Notes under the pieces: generated by a model
Database searches by the model: none
What the model saw: only the letters and a program-made list of their open reading frames with translations
Told to the model about the DNA's origin: nothing
Translations under genes and position numbers: made by a program
Part shown: positions 41,565-52,117 of the stretch, piece after piece
How the letters are laid out: every line of letters begins with the position of its first letter
How positions within the stretch are numbered: the first letter of the stretch is position 1
From: Tessaracoccus coleopterorum
GTDB lineage: Bacteria > Actinomycetota > Actinomycetes > Propionibacteriales > Propionibacteriaceae
Direction of reading: 5' to 3'
DNA: 64,000 nt
Assembly (NCBI RefSeq): GCF_011174705.1
Contig: NZ_JAANIJ010000001.1
Location: 1,240,001 to 1,304,000 of the forward strand

Positions 41565-42235
41565 ATGACCACGGCAGACACCGCAATCATCGCCCCGAGA
41601 CCACCCCGGCGGAGAGGCCACGCGCCTCGACGCGTCGGGAGCGACTCGTCGTGTTCCTGGCCTCGGGGTCGTCGCCCTTATCGCGGCGGGTTGGTTCGTG
41701 CTGGCGCAGGGCACCCTGAGGAGCGTCCACGTCATGCAGGACGCGCAGCCGGTGGTCTGCTCCGGCGCCGAGGTGACGCGGCTCGAGAGTGCGCTGCCCG
41801 GTGACGAACCGATTTCGGATCCGGTGCAACTGCCGACGGTTCACATCACAGAGGGCATGGAGTGCAGGCTGCGTCTCTTCGTCGCCAACGACAGCGCGAT
41901 GACGGTCGACCTCAACGGGATCTACCTGCCCTCATGGGTGAGAGCGCGTTGCGGTTCTCGGTGCAGTTCGCCAACCCCAACCCGGGGCCCGTCCAGATCG
42001 ACGAGGCCGACGTGGATGCGGTGGCCTACCTGGACTCGGTCACCGTTGCCCCGGGACAGAGGACGTTGGTCGAGGTCCTGTTCACCTACGAGGGCGGGGC
42101 CATGCTCGACGAGTGCGCCTCCATGACGATCGGAAGCCCGGCAGCGCTGGTCTCTGCGCTCGGGGCCGACGCCGCCGTGGACGGGGACTGCCCATCACGT
42201 ACTTCATGGGCGACCCGGCCGCCTGCGGGGAGTGA
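41565..42235 (+). CDS. Single-pass membrane protein of unknown function (frameshifted)
   Basis: About 223 residues. Starts MTTADTAIIAPE; one membrane helix VVFLASGVVALIAAGWFVLA near residues 30-50, then an extracytoplasmic part with three Cys (PVVCSGAEV, TEGMECRLRLFVANDSAMTV, LDECASMTIGS) and a beta-rich look (ALRFSVQFANPNPGPVQIDE, VAPGQRTLVEVLFTYEG). Ends ITYFMGDPAACGE. Breaks near 41,602, 41,638, 41,938 and 42,188. It follows the terminator of the LRR gene, so it is probably a separate unit. No family recognised. Confidence 0.6.
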
Positions 42236-42276
42236 GCCGGGCCGCCATCTGCGCGTCGCACCCGCCGGGTGCCAGA

Positions 42277-43783
42277 ATGCCCAGCGTGCGCTACATCCTG
42301 TTTCCCGGCCGCCACCACCTGATCACGGCCTTCCAGATCGCCCACCTCGGCTCGCTTGTCGAGGCCAACCCTGGCGCGGAGGTGGTCTGGGCGATCACCA
42401 GCGCCGATCACGGCGGCACCCAGCGCAACCCGATCGCGGGTGAGCGTCGCCTCGGCCTCATCGAGTCCGTCGCGGCTGCCACCGACCTGCCCTCGCTGAC
42501 CTTCCTGATCGGCAACCGGCGCCCGAAGCCCGACTTCGCCCACTTCGTCATCGAGGAGATCCGCACCCAGACGGGCGGCGACGTCGCGCTGCGTCCGGGC
42601 AACACCCTGGTCGCCTGCTCCACACCCGCCGTCAGCGCCGGCTACGAGGCCCTCGGCTACCGCGTCGACCCGGTGGAGCTCGGCACCGACGAGGCCCGAC
42701 CCTGGCAGGTGGTCGAGGAGATCATCGCCGCCGGGGACGACTGGACCAGCCGGGTCGGCGGGGTCATGCATCCGGCGGCCCTCAACTACTACCGGCGCTA
42801 CGGGCTCGCGGCGGCCGTCCAGTCGATCTACGCCGACCCCTGATCGACTCCGACGACGGCGACATCACCGTCACGCGCGACTACGCAACCTACCGGGCGG
42901 CGTTCGAGGACAACGCCTGGCGCAAGGTCTCCGAGTTCGCGGGCGCGGTGCGCCCAGGCAGGATCGTCGACGTCGGCTGCGCCACCGGGCAGACCATCAA
43001 GCTGCTGAGCGGGAAGCCGGAACTCTTCGAGTCGGACTTCTTCGGGTCGAGGTGGCAAGACCCTCTACGAGATCTGCGAGCAGCGCAGGAGCAACGGCGA
43101 GTTCGGCGACGCCAACGTGTTCTTCCATCAACGCAACGTGATGCAGACCAGGCTCTTCGAGGCCGACTCTCTCGACACGGTGATCTCGATGGCGCTGACG
43201 CACGAGATCGAGTCGTACCTCGGCCGCGACGAACTGCTCGAGTTCTGCAGGCGCGTGTTCACGATGCTCAGGCCGGGCGGGGTGTGGATCAACTACGACG
43301 TCGTCGGCCCCGACGGCAGGGAAGAGCCCGTGCTCGCCGACCTGACGAGCGACGACGGCGCCGCGGACGGTGACCTGGCCGGGCTGTCGACCAGGGCCCG
43401 CTTCGAGCGGTTCGCCGTCGACTTCCGGCGCGAGGAGGGCGACGGCATCACCTACCAGGAGGTGCGGCGCGACGGGAGGAACCTCGTGAAGCTCACCCGC
43501 GGGCGCTGTACGAGTTCCTCGCGAAGAAGGACTACCTCGACTCCTGGTACTCGGAGGCGCACGAGGCGTTCTGCTTCTTCACCCCGACGAGTGGGTGGCG
43601 CTGCTGGAGGCCAACGGCTTCGTGATGACCCGCGACACCCGTCCCATCCGAAACCCGTGGCTGATCGAGAACCGGTTCGGCCCGGCCGCCCGCGTCTACA
43701 CCGAGGACGCCGAGGGCGGCCTCGTCGCCGACGAATGGTCGTGGACCAACGTGCTCCTCGTCGCGGAGAAGCCGGCACCCTGA
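42277..43783 (+). CDS. Nucleotidyltransferase-like / SAM-methyltransferase fusion (frameshifted)
   Basis: About 502 residues. The N-terminal 185 residues start MPSVRYILFPGRHHLITAFQ with a HxGH-like GRHH at the phosphate loop, then VVWAITSADHGGTQRNPIAG and TFLIGNRRPKPDFAHFV, a nucleotidyltransferase-type Rossmann fold. A stop at 42841 disappears if one C is added (ADPLIDSDDG), leading straight into a methyltransferase with motif I RIVDVGCATGQTIKLLSG, then DSLDTVISMALTHEI and MLRPGGVWINYDVVG. Other breaks near 43,050, 43,505 and 43,585. Two abutting genes remain possible. The substrate is unknown. Confidence 0.68.
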
Positions 43784-43849
43784 GCCCGGGGACCCGGGTC
43801 GTTCCCACGGCGGTCCGCCCGGGGGCCGGTCACGGTAAACTTCCTCACC

Positions 43850-45276
43850 GTGAAGCTCTATGACACCGCAACGCGCTCCGTGCGCGACTTCGTGCCCCTC
43901 CGGGACGACGAGGTGTCGATCTACCACTGCGGCCTGACGGTGCAGGCCTCCCGCACCTCGGCCACATCCGCAAGGAGGTCGTCTTCGACGTCCTGCGGCG
44001 GTGGCTCGAGCACAACGGCCACACCGTGAAGGTCGTCGCCAACGTCACCGACATCGACGACAAGATCCTCCAGAAGTCGGCGGAGAACGGGGAGGACTGG
44101 TTCGCGCTGGCCTACCGCTTCGAGCGCGAACTGCACGACGCCTACGCGTCCCTCGGCTGCATCCCGCCAACCTACGAGCCCGCGCGACGGGCCACGTGCC
44201 CGAGATGCTTGAGCTGACGGAGGCCCTGATCGCGGCCGGCCACGCCTACGTCGCCCCGACGGCTCCGGCGACGTCTACTTCGACGTGATGAGCTGGCCCC
44301 GCTACGGCGAGCTGAGCGGGATGAAGGTCGACGAGATGGAGCCCGCGGCCGACGCCGACCCGCGCGGCAAGCGCGACCCACGCGACTTCGCCCTCTGGAA
44401 GGGCCACAAAGCCGGCGAGCCGGAGACGGCGTCCTGGCCGTCCCGTGGGCCGTGGCCGCCCGGCTGGCATCTCGAGTGCTCCGCGATGGCGGGCAAGTAC
44501 CTCGGCGACACCTTCGACATCCACGGCGGTGGGATCGACCTGCGCTTCCCGCACCACGAGAACGAGCTCGCGCAGTCGGCGGCCGCGGGCCGCGGCTTCG
44601 CGCGGTACTGGATGCACAACGCCTGGGTCACCATGGCGGGCGAGAAGATGAGCAAGTCGCTCGGCAACACGGCGCTCGTCTCCGAGGTGACGAGGGCCTA
44701 CAACCCGCGCGCCGTGCGCTTCTTCCTGCTGAGCCCCACTACCGCTCGACCATCGAGTTCTCCCCGCCGACGAGGACACCCGCGGCTCGCTCGCCGAGGC
44801 GGAGAAGGCGATCACCCGGATCGACACGTTCGTCCGCCGCGCGGCGGAGCTCGTCGGCGGCACCCCGGGCGACACGGCCGCGGCCGACAACCCGAGGTAC
44901 CGGGCCTTCGCCGCGGCGATGGACGACGACCTCGGCACCCCGGCCGCCGTCGCGGCCCTGTTCGAGGCCATCCGCACCGGCAACCAGGCCATCACCGCCG
45001 CCGACGGCGACGCCGTCCGGAGCGAACTCCTGGCCGTCGACGCGATGCTGACGGTGCTCGGCATCCACCCCTCCGCCCCGAATGGGCCACCGGCGCTGTG
45101 GGCGATGACCTGACCTCCGTCGTCGACGGCCTCGTCGCGGCCCTGCTCGAGCAGCGGGCCGCCGCGCGCGCAGCCAAGGACTGGGCCGCGGCCGACACCA
45201 TCCGAGACACCCTGGCCGCCACCGGCCTCAAGATCACCGACACCCCAACGGGGCCACCTGGAGCCTGGAGAACTGA
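43850..45276 (+). CDS. cysS: Cysteinyl-tRNA synthetase (frameshifted)
   Basis: Charges tRNA-Cys. GTG start, [24 protein letters not shown] motif as [20 protein letters not shown] near 43,960 after one correction; zinc/substrate part [61 protein letters not shown] loop [18 protein letters not shown] near 44,650; C-terminal helices [20 protein letters not shown], ending WSLEN. About 475 residues. Breaks near 43,955, 44,190, 44,262, 44,738, 44,768, 45,080 and 45,248. The rlmB start follows one base after the stop. Confidence 0.93.
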
Positions 45277-45277
45277 T

Positions 45278-46226
45278 ATGGCCGGCAACTCATCGCGTCG
45301 CGGAGCAACAAGCAAGGGCAAGGGGAAGGCGGCCGGTTCCGGCGGCCGGATCCGCAAGTCGCTCGAGGGCCGCGGCCCCACCCCAAGGCGGAGGACCGCG
45401 TCTACCACAAGGCCACCGTGCCAAGAAGGCCGCGGAGCGGCAGGGGCAGCCGCGCAAGCAGGCACACCGTAGCCCGGCCGGCGCCGACTGGGTGGTGGGC
45501 CGCAACCCCGTCTTCGAGGCGATGACGGCGGGACTGCCCGCCAAGCAGGCCTACATCGCCGAGGGCGCCGAGCGCGACGACCGGCTGCGTGACATCCTGA
45601 AGTACGCCGCCGAGCACAGCATCCCGCTGCTGCAGGTGACCCGGGCAGAGCTGGACCGCGTCACCGGTGGGCTCGTGCACCAGGGCGTCGCGATGCAGCT
45701 GCCCGCCTTCGACTACGCCGACCCGGAGGACGTACTGGCTGACGCGTTGGAGGCCGACGGCATCGTCGTGGCCCTCGACGGCGTCACCGACCCCGCAACC
45801 TGGGCGCGATCATCCGATCCGCGGGCGCCTTCGGGGCCACCGGCATCGTCATCCCGTCGCGGCGCTCCGCCTCCATGACTGCGGCCGCATGGAAGACCTC
45901 TGCCGGGGCCGCCGCCGGCTCCCATCGCGATGGCCACCAACCTCAACCGGGTGCTGGAGAAGGCGTCGAAGATGGGCTTCACCATCGTCGGGCTCGCGGG
46001 CGAGGGCGACGTGCCCGTCACCGGCACGCCGGGCGCCGACGGACCGCTGCTGATCGTGGTGGGCTCCGAGGACGAGGGCCTCTCCCGGCTCGTGCGCGAC
46101 AACTGCGACTCGCTCATCTCGATCCCGATCGCCAGTGCGGTCGAGTCGCTCAACGCCTCGGTCGCCGCCGCGATCGCGCTGTACGAGGTGTCGCAGCAGC
46201 GCTCCGCCGCCCGCGGCCAGGCGTAG
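45278..46226 (+). CDS. rlmB: 23S rRNA 2'-O-ribose methyltransferase RlmB (SpoU family, frameshifted)
   Basis: Modifies 23S rRNA (Gm2251 in E. coli). About 317 residues. A basic, disordered N-terminal extension ([20 protein letters not shown]) precedes the substrate-binding domain [20 protein letters not shown] and the knotted SPOUT domain: [55 protein letters not shown] and [20 protein letters not shown]. Breaks near 45,385, 45,420, 45,798 and 45,915. Co-transcribed with cysS, the usual actinobacterial pair. Confidence 0.92.
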
Positions 46227-46229
46227 CGC

Positions 46230-46553
46230 TCAGTCGCCCCGCGGGGTGAACTTCAGCGTGTATCGCGCCTGTTCCGGCGCGCCCGTGAACTCGACGGGCA
46301 CGTCGGGGTGGTCGGGGACCTGGCGACCGCGGTAGATCATCGTCTGCATCGCTATGTATCGGCAGGACGACCGTCGGTGGCCAGATGGCCAGGTAGGCGC
46401 AACCGGTGGGGCGGGTGTAGATCGTGGGCCGTCAGGTCCGATCCGCGGATCGCCGTCGATCTGACGCGGACCACCACGTCGGTGGCCTCCTCGATCCGGG
46501 TCCGGTAACTCCACCAGCCTGACCTTGCCTCGCGCCTGCCAGTGCCAGCCCAT
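46230..46553 (-). pseudogene. Remnant sharing its 3' end with the lipoprotein gene at 52118-53284
   Basis: The last 35 residues (PDHPDVPVEFTGAPEQARYT then LKFTPRGD) match the C-terminus of the 52118-53284 lipoprotein almost residue for residue, and the two DNA stretches (46230-46338 and 52118-52226) are clearly alike. Upstream of about 46340 the similarity stops. The rest (for example EEATDVVVRVRSTAIRGSDL in one frame, TGCAYLAIWPPTVVLPIHSD in another) is not readable as one protein. Either a decayed paralogue or a recombination scar. Confidence 0.5.
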
Positions 46554-46589
46554 ATCACGGGCTCCCTCCTCACTACGACCGGTGCGGGT

Positions 46590-48837
46590 TCACGCCTGCC
46601 TCCCGTCAGCACGTGTCGCTCCCGCCGTGCGGGCACCGCCGTGGCTGGCCCCAAACCGGTCCCACACCCGGTGCGTCGCGAGAAGCCTCGCCAACTGCGA
46701 CACCGCCTCCCCAACCTCCGCCACCACGACGCCGGGAGCTCCTTCAGACACTCCCGCCGCCGCGAGGACCGCGACCGCGTCGGGCACCACGGCGATCGCC
46801 TTGCAATGCCGGAACATCTCCGCCACCAGCTTCACCATCCTCGGATCCACCGGCTCACCGGCCGTGGAATGGCCCGCCTTGGCGTCCAAGGTGGGCACCG
46901 CGTCGGGGCCGCGACCGGTGCCACCAGCGCAAGGGCGGCGTCGAACTCGATGGAGGCCGCCGTCAGGTATGCCCGGTCCACCACCAGGTCGCCCAGCTTG
47001 CCGCCGGATGGGGCGGTGATGAACGCAGCCATACCCAGCACCTGCACCGCCTCCTTCGCGGCGAAAGCGACATCGGGTGGGGTGTCGGCGTCGACGATGA
47101 CCGCGATCTTGCGGCCGGTCACCGGCCACTTACCGCGCAACTGCGACACGGCAGGGCTGGGCTCGACCGCGGCCGGGGCACAGTCGGCTCCGGGCCGGAA
47201 GGCCGAGGCCGCGGGCCACGTCGGCACACAGGTCGGCGTCGATGTTGGCCAGGCACTGGAGTTGACGTAGCCGGACGGACTCCTCGAAGCATTTGCCCAA
47301 TTCGAAGGTATAGGCCAAGGTCAGGTGCTGGCGCTCCACCTCCGTCAGGGACCGCACGAAGAGCGTGACCTGGCTGAAGTGATCGCCGAAACCGGCCGAC
47401 AGCTCGCGTACCTTGTCCCCGGCCACCGGCGTCGGGATGTCGATGAACGCGCCGGAGGCATCGTCGGCCTGGGAAGGGTTCCCGCAGTCGAGGGAGTTGG
47501 GTCGGTACGGCGCGACCCCGCCGTGGACCGCGTCCTGGTGAAAGCCGTCGCGGAACATGTCGTTGACCGGGCAGTGGGCCCGGTTGATCGGCAGCTGGCT
47601 GAAGTTGGGTCCGCCGAGCCGTGTGATCTGGGTGTCGATGTAGGAGAACAGGCGGACCTGGAGCAGCGGGTCGTTCGTCACGTCGATGCCCGGAACGAGG
47701 TTGCCGGGGTTGAACATCACCTGCTCGGTCTCGGCGAAGAAGTTCATCGGTCGCCGGTTCAGGGTCATGGTGCCGATGATCTCCACGGGGCACAGCTCCT
47801 CGGGGATCAGCTTGGTCGGGTCAAGCAGGTCGATGCCCTGAAATGTCTCGTCGGCGGTGTCGGGCATCACCTGGAGACCGAGGTCGAAGGACGGGAAGGC
47901 GCCCGCGTCGATGGCATCGTAGAGGTCGCGACGGTGGAAGTCCGGGTCGTTGCCCGCCGTCATCTGCGTCTCCTCCCATACCTGTGAGTGGACACCCTGG
48001 CGCGGCTTCCAGTGCAACTTCACCAGGCATGTCTCCCCAGCGGTGTTCATCAGCCTGAAGGTGTGGACGCCGAATCCCTCCATCATCCGGTAGGACAGCG
48101 GGAGGCCGCGGTCGGACATGCTCCATGCCACGTGAGCCTGCGCCTCCGTGTGCAGGGACACGAAGTCCCAGAACGTGTCGTGCGCACTCTGGGCCTGTGG
48201 GATCTCGCGGTCCGGCTCGGGCTTGACGGCGTGAACGATGTCGGGGAACTTGATGCCCTCCTGGATGAAGAACACCGGCATGTTGTTGCTCACCAGGTCG
48301 TAGTTGCCCTCTGAGGTGTAGAACTTGGTCGCAAAGCCGCGGGTGTCGCGGACCGTGTCCGACGAGCCACGGAATCCGGCCACCGTCGAGAACCTCACGA
48401 AGACGGGAGTCTCCACGCCCCTCTTCAAGAACTCGGCCCTGCAGATCTTCGACGCCCGGCCGTTGGCCACGAACACCCCATGGGCCCCGTGCCACGGGCG
48501 TGCACCACGCGCTCCGGGATGCGCTCATGGTCAAAGTGGGTGATCTTCTCGCGCAGGTGATGATCCTGCAACAGCACCGGCCCGCGTGGGCCTGCCTTCA
48601 ATGCATGGTCAGTGGTGCGGAGGCGGGCACCCTGCGAGGTGGTGAGGTACTCCCCTGCTGGGCCACCGACTCGGGCGGCGCGCCCGTGGGGACGCCGGTG
48701 GGCGTCACTGTCGCGGGGCCCTGCTGTGATGGTTTCGGTGGGGGCGGGGCGACGGGGGCGGTCGGCTCCTCCGCGGGAGGCGAATCCACGCCGGGCCCGC
48801 TGGGAGGGGTGGGGGTCTTCTTCTCTGCTGGCGACAT
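46590..48837 (-). CDS. katE: Large-subunit catalase HPII with C-terminal DJ-1/GATase-like domain (frameshifted)
   Basis: Haem catalase breaking down hydrogen peroxide; about 750 residues, the HPII size. An N-terminal Pro/Thr-rich extension ([19 protein letters not shown]) is followed by the core: [16 protein letters not shown] with the distal His; [39 protein letters not shown]; axial Tyr in [18 protein letters not shown] near 47,620. From about 47,150 the C-terminal domain reads [20 protein letters not shown] and [20 protein letters not shown]. Breaks near 48,640, 48,490, 47,175 and 46,910. Linked by position to the envelope-stress genes upstream on the same strand. Confidence 0.93.
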
Positions 48838-48903
48838 TGCATTGCTCCTCGGGTGGTCCGGCCACCCGGCCAGGCGGCCAGGCGACGTAGATACTTCTTC
48901 AGG

Positions 48904-48934
48904 AGCCTCCCGGCTTTTTCGGGCTCAGGAGGCT
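48904..48934 (-). terminator. Hairpin between DUF3618 gene and katE
   Basis: AGCCTCC (48904-48910) pairs with GGAGGCT (48928-48934); an inner CCGGC...TCGGG part flanks T5. It lies in the 184-base gap after the DUF3618 stop, so katE may have its own promoter. Confidence 0.5.
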
Positions 48935-49021
48935 GTCACCCGATGGGGCCGGGATGGGCCGCCATGGGGCTCGACCGCGACACGGGGGCCGGCCATCGGC
49001 CATTCGGGCGGCCCCGACCGG

Positions 49022-49675
49022 TCAGGCGGTGGGGAGCTGGTGCGCTTCGGTTTTGGTCTCGTGGGCCTTGACCTGGCTATCGGTCTTGACGGTCTCGGCC
49101 GAGGCCTTGGTCTGCCGGGCCACCTCTTCGGTGGCGCTCTGCGCGTCGGCCTTGATGGTCTGGCCGGCATCCTGTGCCGCCTCCAAGATGTTCTCCGCGG
49201 CTTCCTCGGCGAGCGGCTGCAGGTTCTCCTTCGCCTCCGTCGCCATCGCCTTGAGCTCCTCGATCGCCGGCTCAGCGGCATCCCTGAACTGCGCGGCCCG
49301 TTCCTTCTCCATCTCCGAGGGTGGGATCAGCCCACCGATGAGCGCCCCGATGCCTGCGGCGATCAGCCCTGCGGCGATCGGGTTGCCCCGCGTCGACGCC
49401 TTCAACTGGCGGGGCGCGTCGGCCACCGCGTCGCGGGCATCGGCCACAGCGACACCTGCCTTGTCCCCCACTGCGCCCATGGCACCCTGATCGTAGGGGT
49501 CGGTGTCGGAGCCGAAGATGCGCTCCTTGATGCTGTGGACGCCGTCCTTGACCTGATCCACCTGCTCGCGGACCAGGTTGCTCGGCTTGGCGCTGTCGCC
49601 GAAGGCGTTGACGTTCTCGCTCAGTTCAGCGCGGGTCCGCTCGATCTCACGACGGATCTCATCCGGATTGCTCAT
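49022..49675 (-). CDS. DUF3618-containing membrane protein
   Basis: 217 residues, intact. The N-terminal DUF3618 helix MSNPDEIRREIERTRAELSE is unmistakable. A short hydrophobic Gly/Ala segment (NPIAAGLIAAGIGALIGGLI) follows at residues 98-117. The rest is a charged amphipathic helix with Lys/Glu/Ala repeats like LEA or apolipoprotein-type proteins (ENILEAAQDAGQTIKADAQS). Translationally coupled to the holin-like gene upstream (TGATG). Family role is unknown; envelope-stress function is suggested by neighbours only. Confidence 0.85.
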   Translation of the reverse strand: MSNPDEIRREIERTRAELSENVNAFGDSAKPSNLVREQVDQVKDGVHSIKERIFGSDTDPYDQGAMGAVGDKAGVAVADARDAVADAPRQLKASTRGNPIAAGLIAAGIGALIGGLIPPSEMEKERAAQFRDAAEPAIEELKAMATEAKENLQPLAEEAAENILEAAQDAGQTIKADAQSATEEVARQTKASAETVKTDSQVKAHETKTEAHQLPTA

Positions 49676-50235
49676 CAGTTCTTCTCCTCATTGCCGGTGG
49701 CGGCGTTCGGGATCTTCTTCACGGTCTCAGCGGTCCTGGGCAGGCCCGCATCTTGGCTAACTCCCTCTTCCCCACCATCGCCAGGATGGCGGCGACCGCG
49801 AACCAGATCACTGCCACGGTCACGCCCTCCACCCCAGGGACGGGTCCTCGGCCGAGCCCAACAGGACGGCCAGCCCCCACCAGAGGGCCAGGGTGAGTGC
49901 GATCAGGCCCAGTAAGGCGGTGATGCCGGCACCGACAAACATGCCGGCACCCTTCCCAGCCTTCGACGCCGACTGCCTGGCCTCGACCTTCGCGAGCTCG
50001 ACCTCCTGCCGGATCAGGGTGGTGGCGTTGTCGATCAGGTCCGAGGCGATGTCGCCCAACGAGCGCTCCTCAGCCCGGTAACGGGCATAGCTCGCTTCCT
50101 TCTCGACCTCTCCCGGGTCGGTCCCTGGCGGGATGGCCGTGTCCGGATAGCCGGCGGCGAAGCGGTCGCCGGCGGTGCGGGCCGATCCGTACGGGTCGGG
50201 GCCGTGGGGATCGGATCGGTTTGAGGGGAGGTCAT
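49675..50235 (-). CDS. Phage-holin-family-like (DUF1469 type) membrane protein (frameshifted)
   Basis: About 187 residues. Start MTSPQTDPIP; one C added near 50,205 gives HGPDPYGSARTAGDRFAAGY. Then the family helix RSLGDIASDLIDNATTLIRQ and EVELAKVEARQSASKAGKGA, a hairpin of two membrane helices (FVGAGITALLGLIALTLALW; VAVIWFAVAAILAMVGKREL) and a basic tail ending NEEKN. Despite the family label these are chromosomal membrane proteins, not lysis holins. Overlaps both neighbours (ATGA and TGATG). Further breaks near 49,837 and 49,755. Confidence 0.8.
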
Positions 50236-51085
50236 CGGAGGCCCTCCCGCCACGGGTCGCCACCCTCGACGGGGAGATCCTCGTACCGGGGCTCGGGCTC
50301 GGCGAACGTCCGGTTGGACATTCGAGACTCGCGACGCGGAGCAGCACCTTGCGTGGACGCGACGTATGGATCGGCAAACTGCGACGCGGGCGGGGTGACC
50401 GGCATCCCGGCCACGGGACGGTACCCGGCCGCGGGCTGCGCCAGCCGCTCCTCGTCCGCCTTCGCGCCCTGAAGCCCGCGCACGATGCGCGCACCGATGA
50501 AGCCCACGCCGGCTGAGATGGCCAGGAACTGCCAGGGGTTGCGTGCGGCGTAGCGGCGCACCGACTCCAGGACCTCGTCGGGCCGCCGGCTCTCCAACCA
50601 GGCGGCCGCCTCGTCGCTGAACCGCTGCGCCTTGTCCATGTATCTGCCGAGCATGCCGTCCTGGTCCGCCTCGGACATGGACCTGAGCTCTCCGCTCAAC
50701 GAGCGGGCCAACTCGGCGACCATCTGCTGCCCGGTCCCGGCCTGGGCCCGCAACTCGCACATCGACTCGTCGAGCAGCCGCTTGCCCTGAACCTTCGCCT
50801 CGTCGACGACCGTGGCTGCCTCCTGCTTGGCGGTCTCGACGACGTGGCCGCCCGCATCCTTGGCAGTGTCGGCGACCTCCTTCGCTTCGTCCTTGGCCGT
50901 GGCCGTGACATCCTTAGCCCGATCACCGGTGCGAGCGGCGACCCCTTGACCTGGGCGGTTGCCGAGGGGCCGGCGGAATCGCCGCCCCAATCCGTTCCAC
51001 CTGACTGACCAGGCGTGGTGACCGGCACCACAGTCGCGCCGGACTCGCTCAGCCCACCCGTGGGTGTCTCATTCGGATACGCCAT
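50232..51085 (-). CDS. Helical membrane-anchored stress-type protein (one or two frameshifts)
   Basis: About 284 residues. Low-complexity start MAYPNETPTGGLSESGATVV; after a break near 50,945 a long Ala/Lys/Glu helix (GDRAKDVTATAKDEAKEVAD, TAKQEAATVVDEAKVQGKRL), then SGELRSMSEADQDGMLGRYM, WLESRRPDEVLESVRRYAAR and one membrane helix PWQFLAISAGVGFIGARIV. The C-terminal tail (EPEPRYEDLPVEGGDPWREG) ends by overlapping the holin-like ATG. First gene of a three-gene unit. Function unknown; the three-gene set recurs in actinomycetes. Confidence 0.72.
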
Positions 51086-51461
51086 GGTGATCCTCCATTT
51101 ACGTTTTCGGTTGTGCGAGAGCTTGTGCGCTCCTGTAACACACTCCTTACCCACAATCAAGGTTCCGAAACCTGATTGCAGCGCTCCTGGTCTGTTGCCG
51201 GGTCGGGGTTGAAACGGATGGGTTCGCCGTCGGGTCGATCTTTAGGTCCCACTGCACAGGGTCGTGGGGCACCTCGAGGGCCTACTGCTCCGCCGGGGGA
51301 GAGTGCCTGAAGCCACCGGCCTCGAGTAGGCGGCGGGCCTGTAGGTTGTCCCGGACAACTGGGCGAAGGCGGGGTTCATGCCATGACCACGCCCACCGCG
51401 TTTGAGATCAGCACACCGAAGATCGGCACACCCTCGCGCAGTGCGGAGCCCATTTCCGGCA
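51086..51461. other. 376-base intergenic stretch with a possible gene remnant
   Basis: Lies between the CsbD terminator and the three-gene membrane unit. On the minus strand 51290-51380 a short frame reads QVRDNLQARRLLEAGGFRHS after one correction and then stops; nothing upstream extends it. I recognise no family. The 51086-51160 part is A/T-richer and probably holds the promoter of the membrane-protein unit. Confidence 0.3.
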
Positions 51462-51496
51462 ATGCGGGCCGGCCACCCGGAGTGGCCGGCCCGCAT
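51462..51496. terminator. Strong hairpin terminator after csbD-like gene
   Basis: Perfect 15-bp stem (ATGCGGGCCGGCCAC and its complement) with loop CCGGA, 36 bases past the CsbD stop. Confidence 0.88.
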
Positions 51497-51531
51497 CGTG
51501 GTGCGAAGTGGCAGAGAGGCCACCCGGGGCT

Positions 51532-51702
51532 CTACTTGAAGACGTCCTTGATCTTCTCGCCAGCCTGCTTGACATCGGCCTTGGCCTGGTCGGCGCGTCC
51601 TTCAGCCTCGAGGCGCTCATTGTCGGTCGCCTTACCGACGCCCTCCTTGAGCTTCCCGGCCGCTTCCTGAGCTGCATTGCCGATCTTGTCGTCGATTCCC
51701 AT
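51532..51702 (-). CDS. CsbD-family stress protein
   Basis: 56 residues: MGIDDKIGNAAQEAAGKLKE, then GVGKATDNERLEAEGRADQA and a Lys-rich tail AGEKIKDVFK. This is the standard CsbD plan, a small hydrophilic helical protein induced by general stress. ATG at 51702 follows GAGGAGGAATC; a longer frame reading in from 51951 is an artefact. Its own terminator follows. It fits the catalase and membrane-stress neighbours. Confidence 0.92.
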   Translation of the reverse strand: MGIDDKIGNAAQEAAGKLKEGVGKATDNERLEAEGRADQAKADVKQAGEKIKDVFK

Positions 51703-51844
51703 GATTCCTCCTCGTTGTGGGTTGGTAACCGGTACATACCCACCTTCCGGCCGGCCAAACATGATCGCAACGGTTGGGTGTCGATGATCGATCTCGTCGT
51801 AGCGTTCGTCCCTCCGCAGCGGGACACGCTCCATCCCAGGCGTC

Positions 51845-52090
51845 TCAGGGAGTTCGGGGCGGCCCGGCCGTGACACACTCCGCCGACGCGTCATTGAGCA
51901 AGTCAAGCGGGCGCGTGACTCGCGCACTGATCGCTTGGGCCAGCTCCTCATCGGTGGACCAGCGAGGATTCGCGCTTGAGAGCTCGAGCTGGCCCTGAGT
52001 GCCTCGGGAGGGCTATCGGCAGAGAGTTCCCACTGCCGCCTGGCTCAGCCCGCCGCGTTCTCGAACCTGAGTGATGAGGGCCCGGCTCTA
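51845..52090 (-). pseudogene. Degraded XRE-type helix-turn-helix gene
   Basis: A start-less frame reads ALITQVRERGGLSQAAVG (XRE helices 1-2), meets a stop at about 52,035, and resumes as GQLELSSANPRWSTDEELAQ then AISARVTRPLDLLND, like helices 3-5 of such regulators. The turn between is not readable. Either a broken regulator or antitoxin, or a chance likeness. Confidence 0.35.
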
Positions 52091-52117
52091 CCGGGAGAGG
52101 CCATCGCTTCGCGCCGC

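Noticed and set aside
49675..50235. Holin-family gene as a sign of prophage
   Set aside because: No other phage gene nearby, the family is chromosomal in actinomycetes, and it is coupled to DUF3618.
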